From positions 4,983,007 through 5,047,006 of the forward strand of contig AP018180.1 in NCBI GenBank assembly GCA_002368155.1: a DNA stretch of 64,000 nt, in the 5' to 3' direction. Both the position numbers and the translations under genes were made by a program. A model generated the notes under the pieces. It was not told where the DNA came from and did no database searches. It worked only from the letters and a program-made list of their open reading frames with translations. Below are positions 8,481 to 17,383 of the stretch, one piece after another. The stretch comes from Nostoc carneum NIES-2107 (GTDB lineage: Bacteria; Cyanobacteriota; Cyanobacteriia; Cyanobacteriales; Nostocaceae). The stretch's first letter is position 1, and each line of letters opens with the position of its first letter.

Positions 8481-8840
8481 TCAGGCATATTCTTTAGATT
8501 CATTCTCAGCTAATTCTCTAGGTTCATAGTGACGACATCCTTGACATGGGCCATTAGGATTCACAGCACAGCGAATATGACCGGATCGAGCATTAAATTT
8601 GCAGCTAATATCGCCAACCAGATAACCTACGCCTTCTAAATAGTAGCGATCGCCTTCAATCTGCCTAATTTGTCTTGCTCTCAGCCTTGAGCCATTAATA
8701 GCGGCTTGTCTCATCCTTAACCTCGTCCGTACATGGGTTTTACGGATGATCCATAAGGAGAACAGGGAGGGTAAGAAACCAATGGCGATTACCAAAAGAG
8801 TTTTTAACACTTTTTCCTTACCTCGTTTTCGTGAGTGCAA
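8481..8840 (-). CDS. DUF6464 family protein
   Basis: 119-residue protein of unknown function found in cyanobacteria. It has one N-terminal membrane segment (LLVIAIGFLPSLFSLWII), a basic stretch (RTRLRMRQAAINGSRLRARQ), and a C-terminal cysteine-rich part (SCKFNARSGHIRCAVNPNGPC..C, quoted in part) with four cysteines in a C-x9-C-x8-C-x2-C layout that could bind a metal. I recognise the cyanobacterial family by this tail; no reaction can be stated. A long palindrome lies about 65 bp upstream. Confidence 0.75.
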   Translation of the reverse strand: MHSRKRGKEKVLKTLLVIAIGFLPSLFSLWIIRKTHVRTRLRMRQAAINGSRLRARQIRQIEGDRYYLEGVGYLVGDISCKFNARSGHIRCAVNPNGPCQGCRHYEPRELAENESKEYA

Positions 8841-9047
8841 ATCTTAGGGCAGTTTCAGCTTTGCGCTTTGCCAGTAGGATAGTTTTTCCTGACTAACAAT
8901 AGCAAGTGGCACTACGACCTCTAAATTAGAGGTATCGAGTACCACTTTAATCAGCATAGCTTTTACAGTTTATTGGTTGGGCTGTAGTTGCACCTTCATA
9001 ACTTTAAGATTTGTTGATTAGGGTGATTACCCAGTACGCTTGGGTGA
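8841..9047. other. Intergenic region holding a 42-bp imperfect palindrome
   Basis: The stretch upstream of the DUF6464 gene has the palindrome at 8905-8946: inner arms ACCTCTAA / TTAGAGGT around a single A, extended outward by AGTGG...ACT / AGT...CCACT. No gene is seen in the rest. Confidence 0.6.
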
Positions 9048-9233
9048 AGCTCATTAGGGATTGATTTTTCACTTATTAAAAAAGTCAGATCAATTGGGGG
9101 ATTCTCCCCCAAACCCCCGATTGGGTGACGGTTGCGTCCCCCAAACCCCCTCCAAAATTATTGTTCTGTTTTTTTGTTGAGTAATTGGTTTTTTGGTTTT
9201 GTGATCAATTAATTTTCTTAACTGAACTGTATT
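9048..9233. repeat. G/C-run dispersed repeat, copy 1 (left end diverged)
   Basis: About 185 bp matching 48349-48548. The central 66 bp (9093-9158 region) are identical in the two copies and hold runs of five C on the plus strand and a palindrome TTGGGGGA-TTC-TCCCCCAA. The right end reads TGAACTGTATT, the complement of the AATACAGTTCA that starts the other copy; here the left terminus is no longer recognisable. Confidence 0.85.
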
Positions 9234-9342
9234 TGGTTATCATCCTTATATTAGGGAAATCCCAAAAATCAATCATTTTTCTGGATATAACACTAATCTT
9301 AGTCCCCTCTGCCCCCTGCTCCCTGCCCCCTGCCTTGATTCC

Positions 9343-9756
9343 TTACTGCGATCGCAATTCTTTGCTACGGCTTTGCTGGCGCAGTTGTTGTGCTAGCTGT
9401 TGCGCCTCTCTTTCGGCTTGAAATAAATCAATTTTGCGGGTTGTGAGGATAAATGACTCATCTGACTGTTGTCTTACCCAAGGGATAGCCAATGGTAAAT
9501 ACTGACAAGTGCTTTTATGCGACTTGCTTTTCTCTTGTAATTTGCTGGCGATCGCTTTGAATTCTAAAATCATCGCTTCTAATTGTGCAGCCATTTGATT
9601 GATGCATTGCATTTGTGATAATAAACGCTCCCACTCATCACTAATATCGTCTTTTGGCAATTGCAATGGTGCGATCGCGGTCTTTGCTGCTTTTGTGGGA
9701 AATGGCACAATTGCCAGGTTAGGTGTTGTTTTGTATTCTTCCATACTTTTTAACAA
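9343..9756 (-). CDS. Hypothetical coiled-coil protein
   Basis: 137 residues with no recognised family. The middle (SDEWERLLSQMQCINQMAAQLEAMILEFKAIASKL, quoted in part) has heptad-like hydrophobic spacing and is probably coiled coil; the C-terminus (AEREAQQLAQQLRQQ) is a second Gln/Arg-rich helix. No signal peptide or membrane segment. The M5 codon is an alternative start. Codon use resembles the neighbours, and a frame of this length with helical periodicity is likely real. The G-rich repeat lies about 110 bp past its stop. Confidence 0.6.
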   Translation of the reverse strand: MLKSMEEYKTTPNLAIVPFPTKAAKTAIAPLQLPKDDISDEWERLLSQMQCINQMAAQLEAMILEFKAIASKLQEKSKSHKSTCQYLPLAIPWVRQQSDESFILTTRKIDLFQAEREAQQLAQQLRQQSRSKELRSQ

Positions 9757-10208
9757 GACTAACTAGCTGTTAAGGCATTTTAACAGGTTATTAGTACAAA
9801 AATACTACTTTAGTTGTGGTGAAGTTGTAAACAAAAATTACTGTGTGGAGTGAGCCTGATAATGTAGTTTCAATACTACAAAGGTGAGAATTTTAAACAA
9901 GACTTACGCAACTGGTACACACATCTTCTAATTTAAGAGTCAAGGGTCAAAGGTCAAAAATTCAGGTCTTTTGGACTTTTGACTATTGACTTTTGACAGC
10001 CTAAACGAAAAAAATGTGACACTCGCGTAAGTCCTATTAAACTCAAATTTTGGTGTGGTGAACAAGTTAAAGAATCAGGTTTAAAGATTTGCTTTTTAAA
10101 TGGCAAATATTAAATGTAGTGCTGGCTTATATGGCTGTATTCTAAATTTATCTGGTTAATAAAAAGATTTTCAATAAATGAAACTGATAATTTCCCCAGT
10201 CAAATAAA
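9757..10208. other. Intergenic region with a MITE
   Basis: No gene is visible. The region is AT-rich and contains the miniature element described separately at 9898-10036. Confidence 0.7.
9898..10036. mobile_element. MITE family A, copy 1 (ends AAGACTTACGCAA / CGCGTAAGTCCT)
   Basis: 139-bp non-coding element with inverted ends (CAAGACTTACGC left, GCGTAAGTCCTA right) and a 5-bp direct repeat TTAAA on both sides (9893-9897, 10037-10041). A second copy lies at 42559-42705 with its own 5-bp duplication GCTAA. The interior has (A)GTCAAAGG-type runs facing TTTTGAC runs, so a transcript would fold on itself. No transposase; mobilisation must be in trans. Confidence 0.88.
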
Positions 10209-10766
10209 TTAATGATTTTCAAATTGATTGTATTTTCTATAATTTACTCGCCATTCTTCCAGATTGTCTATAGTTATAGATTTAGTTATGACATTGGCAT
10301 CGTTACCACGCCAATCTATTTCTGGATCGGTTGTAAAAACGCCACATTCTAATTGGTCATTTCTAATATTCCAGTATTCGCTAAATCGGCTTTTTAAGGT
10401 AATAACTTGGTCAAAAACCTTGTTTCTATGCTTATTCCTTCTTTTTCTTTCGGTTGCACCTGTAGCTTCTGTGTCAATAAATTTAGTTTCTATCAAAAAT
10501 AGATTACCGCGATTGGTGAGGTAGACAAAATCACATTTTCCTAAATCAGTGTAATCTGCAATTGGCGATTTTTCAAATAATAATAATTCCGCGCAGGAAG
10601 GAAATAATTTACTCAGGTTCAGGAATAAATAAGCTTGTAATAGCAGTTCTTTATCATAAGGAAAAAAAAGCACCCCCTCAAAAAATTTTTTGATATCTTC
10701 TTGAGTTTGAGGCTGTATTTTTCTACAATATGATACAAATTTATGTAGCTCAGTTACCATCATCAA
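10209..10766 (-). CDS. Nuclease-like hypothetical protein (PD-(D/E)XK-type core)
   Basis: 185 residues. The centre reads CDFVYLTNRGNLFLIETKF (about 78-96): an acidic residue in one strand followed by E-x-K in the next, the layout of PD-(D/E)XK nuclease folds. A basic segment follows (ERKRRNKHRNK). No methylase, helicase or toxin partner is adjacent, so it is an orphan. The start could be any of the first three Met codons. The nuclease fold is inferred from one motif; function is unknown. Confidence 0.6.
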   Translation of the reverse strand: MMMVTELHKFVSYCRKIQPQTQEDIKKFFEGVLFFPYDKELLLQAYLFLNLSKLFPSCAELLLFEKSPIADYTDLGKCDFVYLTNRGNLFLIETKFIDTEATGATERKRRNKHRNKVFDQVITLKSRFSEYWNIRNDQLECGVFTTDPEIDWRGNDANVITKSITIDNLEEWRVNYRKYNQFENH

Positions 10767-11003
10767 ATCTGATCTCCTTCCCCTGATTATTGCCTATATG
10801 GCATGGCATCAAAAGATACCATGTAAAAGAGGAAGTTATCATCCGCAGAAGTAACCAAAAAATTTAAATCGATTGCCGTTTGTCTAAGGCTATCTACTGT
10901 TGACGCTGTAGTAAATCATATGTCAAGCTAGTCCAGCAATTATCAGTATAATAACTGGAAGTAAATCATGAATCAAACTTGATGAACTGATGGTGTTGTA
11001 TCT

Positions 11004-12353
11004 TTAACTACCAGTCAAAGGTTTAATTTGCGCTGGGAATCTCGCGTTTTGGAGAGCAATTAGAGCACTGAGAGAATCTTGTACCCAAAATTGCCTACCA
11101 AAGCGGACTAATTGACGAGAATTTCCTGATTGCACAACTCCAATTACAGGGATTTTGGCTTTTTCTTTTTCGCCTGCTTGTTCTTTTAAAACATTTCTCA
11201 AGCGATCGCGTTCTTCAATATTGACTGCTTGCATGGGGGTGAGTTCGACCATAATTAGTTTTACTGTTTCAACTTGTTCGGCATCTTCCACAATAAATTG
11301 CGTTTGGTCATCTCTGCGGTCTACTTTTCCCCAAATAATCAATCTTGCATCGACTTGCAGTAAAGAACTAATCCGTTCATAGTTTTTAGGAAAAACAACG
11401 GCTTCTGACTGGGAAGTTAAATCTTCGATTTGTAAAATTGCCATTGGATCACCTTTTTTAGTGATGACTTTTTTCACCCCATTGAGCATGACAACTGCAC
11501 AAATCATCATGTCATCTCGTTGTTCGCCAAGTTGGGAAAGATTAATTGGCGCTAGTACTAAAGACGATTGCTTAATTGATTTGAGAGGATGGTCTGATAC
11601 ATAAAAACCCAAGAGTTCTTTTTCCATCCGCAATTTTTCTTGTGGAGGAAAATCAGAAACAGGTTGAGATTTGGGGGCAATTTCAAAAGCATTATTGCCG
11701 TTTTTATTATTTGTAGAAGCAAAGCCGCCTAATAAATCAAAAATACTGCCTTGTCCACTAGCTCTATCTTTCGCACGCGATTGTGCCCAATCATATACTA
11801 GGGGCAAATCTTGGGTTAACTGGTGACGGTTGGGTTGGATTTTATCAAAAGCACCACAAGAGATCAGTGACTCCAAAGTGCGACGGTTGACAGCACGTAA
11901 ATCTATGCGATCGCAAAAATCACCCAGGGATTTAAACTCACCGCTTTCTTCCCTAGCTTCCAGAATACAGGCGATCGCATTTTGCCCCACATTTCTGACT
12001 GCGGAAAATCCAAATAAAATTTTGTCTGCTGCTGGCGTAAAATCTACCCCAGAGCGATTAATATCTGGCGGTTCAATTTGAATACCCATACTCATACAAG
12101 TGGCAATATATTTTTGCACCTTGTCGGTATCACCACTGTTAGCCGTCAACAGTGCAGCCATATATTCCAAAGGATAATTAGCTTTTAAATATGCTGTTTG
12201 ATAAGTGACATATCCATAAGCTGTGGAGTGAGATTTATTAAAACAATTGGAAGCGATCAAACCATTTTTTATCGCAAAATTATGGTCTTGTTCCACCCCA
12301 ATGTCATAGACATTTGCTGCGCCTATAGCTCTCCGTGTAACTATTTTGACCAT
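11004..12353 (-). CDS. dnaE: DNA polymerase III alpha subunit C-terminal part with C-terminal split intein (DnaE-C)
   Basis: Second half of the replicative polymerase catalytic subunit. Residues 1-36 are the C-terminal half of a naturally split intein (VYDIGVEQDHNFAIKNGLIASN, ending in the invariant Asn36). Residue 37 is the Cys nucleophile of the C-extein, CFNKSHSTAYGYVTYQTAYL, which continues as normal DnaE (finger region, helix-hairpin-helix-type VNRRTLESLISCGAFD, and an OB-fold near 280-360 with the ICAVVMLNGVKKVITKKGDPMAIL stretch, quoted in part). The matching dnaE-N gene, carrying the N-terminal polymerase and intein half, must be elsewhere; the two products join by protein trans-splicing. 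This arrangement is known in cyanobacteria. Confidence 0.97.
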   Translation of the reverse strand: MVKIVTRRAIGAANVYDIGVEQDHNFAIKNGLIASNCFNKSHSTAYGYVTYQTAYLKANYPLEYMAALLTANSGDTDKVQKYIATCMSMGIQIEPPDINRSGVDFTPAADKILFGFSAVRNVGQNAIACILEAREESGEFKSLGDFCDRIDLRAVNRRTLESLISCGAFDKIQPNRHQLTQDLPLVYDWAQSRAKDRASGQGSIFDLLGGFASTNNKNGNNAFEIAPKSQPVSDFPPQEKLRMEKELLGFYVSDHPLKSIKQSSLVLAPINLSQLGEQRDDMMICAVVMLNGVKKVITKKGDPMAILQIEDLTSQSEAVVFPKNYERISSLLQVDARLIIWGKVDRRDDQTQFIVEDAEQVETVKLIMVELTPMQAVNIEERDRLRNVLKEQAGEKEKAKIPVIGVVQSGNSRQLVRFGRQFWVQDSLSALIALQNARFPAQIKPLTGS

Positions 12354-12483
12354 TTATCTATACTCCCGTCAGCAATCTATATAAATGCGTTAATTTATCA
12401 ATTAATCAGGATTGTAAGCCAAACAATGCCCATACTACACAATCTATTTCACGGCGAACACTGCTATACTTTTACACGAAAAT

Positions 12484-12662
12484 AGGGATTGGGGACTGGG
12501 AATTAGGGACTGGGGACTAGGGACTAGGGACTGGGAATTAGGGACTGGGGACTAGGGACTGGCGACTGGGGACAAGGAGAAATAACCAATTACCAATTAC
12601 CGATTACCAATTACCAATTACCGATTACCAATTACCCAATCCCCAATCACCAGTCCCCAATC
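12484..12662. repeat. Two 7-bp STRR arrays between dnaE-C and gatA
   Basis: First GGGGACT/AGGGACT/GGGAATT-type heptamers (12484-12573), then ACCAATT/ACCGATT heptamers (about 12589-12640), then the complementary CCCCAAT/CCCCAGT type (to 12662). The opposite orientations could pair with each other in a transcript. The rest of the dnaE-C/gatA divergent spacer shows nothing I can name. Confidence 0.85.
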
Positions 12663-12713
12663 CCTCCAAATCTGTACTAAAATCAAGGACTTGAGTCACA
12701 TAAGGAAGCAATC

Positions 12714-14180
12714 ATGGCATCCATCCGGGAGTTGCACGAACAACTAATTAAAAAAGAACGTTCTGCTGTCGAAATTACCCAAGAAGCTTTAGACCGCATT
12801 CAAGCTTTAGAACCAAAATTGCACAGTTTCTTGTGTGTGACGGCGCAACAGGCGTTAGAGCAGGCTCGTGCTGTGGATGCTAAAATCGCTGCTGGTGAAG
12901 AAATTGGGCTTTTGGCAGGGATTCCGATTGGTATCAAAGACAATATGTGTACCAAAGGCATTACCACCACTTGTGCCTCTAAAATTTTAGAAAATTTTGT
13001 GCCGCCTTATGAATCAACGGTAACGCAAAAACTGGCGGATGCTGGGGCGGTGATGGTAGGTAAAACTAACTTAGATGAGTTTGCTATGGGTAGTTCCACA
13101 GAAAACTCAGCTTACCAAGTTACGGCTAATCCTTGGGACTTAGCGCGGATTCCTGGTGGTTCTTCGGGAGGTTCAGCCGCAGCAGTGGCGGCGGAAGAAT
13201 GTGTCGTGTCTCTCGGTTCTGATACCGGTGGCTCAATTCGCCAACCTGCTTCTTTCTGCGGTGTGGTAGGGTTAAAACCGACTTACGGGTTAGTTTCTCG
13301 TTACGGTTTGGTGGCTTACGCTTCATCTTTGGATCAAATTGGGCCTTTTGGACGCACAGTCGAAGATGCGGCAATATTATTGAGTGCGATCGCAGGCTAC
13401 GATCCTAAAGACTCCACTTCCTTAAAAGTAGAAATCCCTGATTACGCTGCTACTTTAAAACCAGACCTAAAAGCTAGAAAGAAAATTAGAATCGGTGTCA
13501 TCAAAGAAACTTTTGGTGAAGGCTTAGACTCTGTTGTCGAAAAAGCAGTTACCAAAGCCATTGAACAACTGCAACATTTAGGCGCAGAAATTCATGTAGT
13601 TTCTTGTCCTAACTTCCGCTATGGTTTACCCAGCTACTACATCATCGCACCCTCAGAAGCATCAGCTAACCTAGCTCGTTATGATGGCGTGAAGTATGGC
13701 TTACGGGTTCCTGATGCAGATAATCTGCTGTCAATGTACACTCGTACCCGCGCCAGTGGCTTTGGTACAGAAGTGAAACGGCGGATTATGATTGGCACTT
13801 ACGCCCTTTCTGCTGGCTATTATGATGCTTACTATCTCAAAGCGCAAAAAGTCCGCACTCTGATTAAGCAAGACTTTGAAAAGGCTTTTGAACAAGTTGA
13901 TGTCTTAGTTTCTCCGACTGCACCAAGTACAGCATTCAAGGCGGGAGAAAAAACCACCGATCCCTTGAGTATGTATTTAACTGACTTGATGACTATTCCT
14001 GTCAATCTTGCCGGTTTACCAGGTTTAAGTGTTCCTTGCGGCTTCGATGAAAATGGACTACCCATTGGCTTGCAGCTAATTGGCAAAGTTCTGCGAGAAG
14101 ACCAACTATTTCAAGTAGCTTACGCCTATGAGCAATCTAGTAATTGGCATTTACGTCAACCAGAATTGATTGGTGGGTAG
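12714..14180 (+). CDS. gatA: Asp-tRNA(Asn)/Glu-tRNA(Gln) amidotransferase subunit A (GatA)
   Basis: Glutaminase subunit of the GatCAB complex, which converts mischarged Glu-tRNA(Gln) to Gln-tRNA(Gln) in the cytoplasm. The 488-residue product has the amidase-signature core: catalytic Lys in [14 protein letters not shown] (about 77), then the Gly/Ser-rich [16 protein letters not shown] with the cis-Ser and nucleophilic Ser ([12 protein letters not shown]). Length is normal. It starts at ATG 12714 behind AAGGAAG. It is monocistronic here; its stop codon runs into an STRR. Confidence 0.97.
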   Translation: MASIRELHEQLIKKERSAVEITQEALDRIQALEPKLHSFLCVTAQQALEQARAVDAKIAAGEEIGLLAGIPIGIKDNMCTKGITTTCASKILENFVPPYESTVTQKLADAGAVMVGKTNLDEFAMGSSTENSAYQVTANPWDLARIPGGSSGGSAAAVAAEECVVSLGSDTGGSIRQPASFCGVVGLKPTYGLVSRYGLVAYASSLDQIGPFGRTVEDAAILLSAIAGYDPKDSTSLKVEIPDYAATLKPDLKARKKIRIGVIKETFGEGLDSVVEKAVTKAIEQLQHLGAEIHVVSCPNFRYGLPSYYIIAPSEASANLARYDGVKYGLRVPDADNLLSMYTRTRASGFGTEVKRRIMIGTYALSAGYYDAYYLKAQKVRTLIKQDFEKAFEQVDVLVSPTAPSTAFKAGEKTTDPLSMYLTDLMTIPVNLAGLPGLSVPCGFDENGLPIGLQLIGKVLREDQLFQVAYAYEQSSNWHLRQPELIGG

Positions 14181-14493
14181 GGAATAGGGACTGGGGACTG
14201 GGGATTGGGGATTGGGGATTGGGGATTAGGTAGGCTTATTCGCCTAATCCCTAATATTTTTATTGCATAAAAATATTAAAAAATTAATAGAATTATAAAC
14301 TTATATAAATTTAATGTATATAATATTACTGAGATTACCTCTCATTAAAATAATTCGTAATTAAATAATTTAAGTATAAATACTTAAAATAACCAGAAAT
14401 CACCAATCCTCGGATTTGGTGAAGTTTTTCATGCTGTCTTAATTACGAATTACGAATTATTCAAGATACTGAGAAACTAACAAATCAGGGTAA
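14181..14493. other. Intergenic region with STRR runs
   Basis: GGGGACT/GGGGATT heptamers (14185-14230) directly follow the gatA stop; then about 200 bp of very AT-rich sequence and a short ACGAATT run (14445-14458) just before the hydrolase. No gene seen. Confidence 0.7.
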
Positions 14494-15396
14494 ATGAGCA
14501 TAAACAGGTTGCAACTGCCATTTGATTTATTATTCAAGCTGGTAATTGGATTCGTTATTATTGGTGCGATCGCCTATTTTTGTGTATGTATATTTTTGTT
14601 TATTCAGCAAACTCGGCTGATATTTTTTCCCTCTCCTGTAATTGAAAAAACACCGGAGTTGTTTAAGCTTCCTTATGAGGAAGTTTGGTTACCAGTACCG
14701 GGGCGAACTGCTAAAGGGGAACGCATCCACGGTTGGTGGATTAAAGCTAAACAAACTGATACAAAATCCCATGACAAAGTTTTGTTGTTTCTCCACGGTA
14801 ACGGTATCAACATTGGTGCAAATATTGCCTCTGCATCTCGGTTTTATCAACTAGGATTTTCTGTATTGCTGATTGATTATCGGGGTTATGGTCGCAGCCA
14901 AGGGGCCTTTCCCAATGAAAGCAGAGTATATCAGGATGCAGCTACAGCTTGGAATCATCTAGTACAGCAACGAAAGATTTCACCCAAGCATATTTTTATT
15001 TATGGTCATTCTTTAGGCGGTGCAATAGCAATTGATTTGGCTATCAAACATCCAGAGGCTGCGGGATTAATTGTGGAGAGTTCTTTTACCTCTATTCGAG
15101 ATGTGGTAGCTTACAGGAACTTGTTTCGGATGTTTCCCGTCAATTTAATCCTGACACAACGGTTTGAATCGATAAAAAAAATATCAATGGTGAAAATGCC
15201 AGTGTTATTTATTCATGGCATGGAAGATTCAAGTGTGCCGTTTTTTATGAGCCAAAAACTGTATGCTATTGCGCCCGAACCAAAACAGCTAATTTTAGTT
15301 CCCAACGCTGGACATAACAATTTAGCAGATTTAGCTGGTGTGCAATATCTGCAATGGATTGATGATTTTGTCAAACAAGTTTATGTTCGCAGGTAA
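14494..15396 (+). CDS. Alpha/beta hydrolase, membrane-anchored
   Basis: 300-residue serine hydrolase. An N-terminal membrane helix (LVIGFVIIGAIAYFCVCIFLF, quoted in part; about 15-36) precedes the hydrolase domain: oxyanion motif LHGNG (about 99), nucleophile elbow YGHSLGG (Ser about 173), acid in HGMEDSSVPF (Asp about 247) and base in GHNNL (His about 275). This matches the BEM46/YqkD-like alpha/beta hydrolases common in cyanobacteria. The substrate cannot be deduced; an esterase or acyl hydrolase is likely. It is isolated between long spacers. Confidence 0.88.
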   Translation: MSINRLQLPFDLLFKLVIGFVIIGAIAYFCVCIFLFIQQTRLIFFPSPVIEKTPELFKLPYEEVWLPVPGRTAKGERIHGWWIKAKQTDTKSHDKVLLFLHGNGINIGANIASASRFYQLGFSVLLIDYRGYGRSQGAFPNESRVYQDAATAWNHLVQQRKISPKHIFIYGHSLGGAIAIDLAIKHPEAAGLIVESSFTSIRDVVAYRNLFRMFPVNLILTQRFESIKKISMVKMPVLFIHGMEDSSVPFFMSQKLYAIAPEPKQLILVPNAGHNNLADLAGVQYLQWIDDFVKQVYVRR

Positions 15397-15741
15397 ATCA
15401 ATCAGGAAAATATATACTTTGCTGATTGCTGCAAGGCTGGTGTATTTTGCGTCAGCGAATTAATTTTGGTGGGAATATCACTATTTGCACTGCAGAAGAA
15501 CCTAAGTTTTTATTCAGCTAACAACTGCGTATTACATTTATTGCGGCATAGTAACTAGCTGTAGTTTATGGTCAAACCTACAGTTATATTTAATGCTCAG
15601 TAAACCACTCACTTTGTTTATAAAAATACCTTTTCAGGGGTAGAAAATTCCCAGAGAACCATCCGGATCAGTCAGCAAAAACAAGAAGCAATTATACAGG
15701 TGGAACTACTCTTGGCTCCAGTATTGGAAGAGACTTAAACT
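15397..15741. other. Intergenic region without recognisable features
   Basis: About 345 bp, AT-rich, no open frame with support, no strong inverted repeat. It must hold the promoter of the RodZ-like gene. Confidence 0.5.
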
Positions 15742-16830
15742 ATGACTACTACATCTGTATATTTGCTAACAATCCCCGGAAATCCTCCTATTGAAATTCC
15801 TCGCGATCAATTGCGATCGCTGCTTGCTGATATTGAAGCTGAATTACACCGTAGTAAGGTTTATAGGAATGCTTTAGGTACTTTACAAGAGTTGCTAGGG
15901 TCTTCATCTGAGCAAGCCAAGGTTTTATTTAAAGCAGTCAGTAGAGAAGCAATTGCTTTAGCATTTCAGCAATTTGCAACACATCATCAACAAGTTACAA
16001 ATATCGTTCCGCAGACAGATGTTGCTACTATTTCTTCCAATATAGAAGCAGAAGACTCTAGTAATTTATCACAAGCAATAACAAGTATTAAATCAGACAT
16101 ATCCGAGGCAGTAGCCAATACAAATATAGATAATTTGCCATCACAGTTAGCCACAACAGATGATGTAGTCAATAAACCCGAATCTAAATTAACCAAAAAA
16201 GTATGGAAGAAGTGGCTTAATTACAATCAAAAACCATCTACTACCCAACAACAACAGCAAACTCTCAATGAAGAGTATGCAATTACCCTGCGTCAAATAG
16301 GGCAACAATTTCAGGAAGCACGAGAATCGCGAGGATGGTCTTTAATGCAACTAAAAGAACATACTCATGTGCCAATTCATCATATGGATGCTTTAGAGAA
16401 AGGGAATATAAATCTATTACCAGAAGATGTGTTTGTTCGTGGCTTTATTCGCGTTATTGGCAATACTTTGGGACTAAATGGTACAGCTTTAGCAGCTTCC
16501 TTACCTAAACATGAAACAGCAGCATCACAAGCAGCTTTACCTTCTTGGTGTCAGGCGCAAAAAGCGACTGGTGGATTAGGACTGGAACTCCGCCCAATGC
16601 ATTTATATGTAGGCTATACAGCCCTTGTTGCTGGCGCATTAGGAGGATTATCCTTTGTATCATCACAAGCAAACTCTGATAAAACGCTTCGTGTTGATGT
16701 GGACAGCCAACCCGCTTCATCCTTACCCAAATCAAGCCAGAAACAGGAAGCTAATGCTAAACCAGGACTCAAGTCTGGTAGTACTCGCGTGATGGTTGGG
16801 CCTGATATTTCCCCACCAGAAGCACTGTAG
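15742..16830 (+). CDS. RodZ-like helix-turn-helix membrane protein
   Basis: 362 residues. The N-terminal 170 residues are a low-similarity region (IEIPRDQLRSLLADIEAELHRS start). An HTH_25/RodZ-type domain follows at about 180-255 (LRQIGQQFQEARESRGWSL, LKEHTHVPIHHMDALEKGN, LLPEDVFVRGFIRVIGNTLG), then one membrane helix (YVGYTALVAGALGGLSF, about 291-310) and a short Ser/Lys-rich tail. This order (cytoplasmic HTH, one helix, outer tail) is that of RodZ, which links MreB to the wall machinery, but the large N-terminal extension is unlike classical RodZ. A strong terminator follows the stop. Confidence 0.75.
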   Translation: MTTTSVYLLTIPGNPPIEIPRDQLRSLLADIEAELHRSKVYRNALGTLQELLGSSSEQAKVLFKAVSREAIALAFQQFATHHQQVTNIVPQTDVATISSNIEAEDSSNLSQAITSIKSDISEAVANTNIDNLPSQLATTDDVVNKPESKLTKKVWKKWLNYNQKPSTTQQQQQTLNEEYAITLRQIGQQFQEARESRGWSLMQLKEHTHVPIHHMDALEKGNINLLPEDVFVRGFIRVIGNTLGLNGTALAASLPKHETAASQAALPSWCQAQKATGGLGLELRPMHLYVGYTALVAGALGGLSFVSSQANSDKTLRVDVDSQPASSLPKSSQKQEANAKPGLKSGSTRVMVGPDISPPEAL

Positions 16831-16841
16831 CGCTAATACAA

Positions 16842-16885
16842 GCGATCGCATTCTTAAACGAGTGCAAGAATGCGATCGCGTTTTA
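16842..16885 (+). terminator. Rho-independent terminator built from two HIP1 octamers
   Basis: Perfect 14-bp stem GCGATCGCATTCTT (16842-16855) with its complement at 16866-16879, 10-nt loop, followed by GTTTTA. Eleven bp after the RodZ-like stop. Confidence 0.85.
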
Positions 16886-17383
16886 TATGATCTCCGTTAA
16901 ATTATCATCCATAGCTTATTGCATCTTCCACTCGCAATGACTGTTATTGCATTAGAAATGAGATTATTACTGATTTAATTTTTAATTTTAATTAAAACTA
17001 AGAAGTTTTATCTGCTATACATTAGCAAAAACACTTAAATCACAGCCAATTATTTAACTATTTAAAAGTATATATAGTTACTAGTTTGAAAATAAGTGAT
17101 TTCTATTTTTTATGGTGGCTTTATCATCTATAAGCTATTAATTTAGAAATTTCACTATAAGATTTTCAGTAAAAAAGCTATTCTTCTCTAGTATCAAATT
17201 GTGGAAAGACTTGCTATGCAAGGAACATCAGATATTAAATAACTGCAGGTTTACTGTAGCAGATACAAATATATCTACTCTGCTGACTTAAACTTTCAAT
17301 AAAATGAAACTATATAAGATATTTTATTTTACATATTAAATTATATTTTAAATAGATCTCTACACTTACAACTTTAGATACAT
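16886..17383. other. AT-rich intergenic region upstream of the PEP-CTERM gene
   Basis: About 500 bp, strongly AT-rich towards the gene. No open frame or clear operator seen; it should contain the promoter of the secreted protein. Confidence 0.5.
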
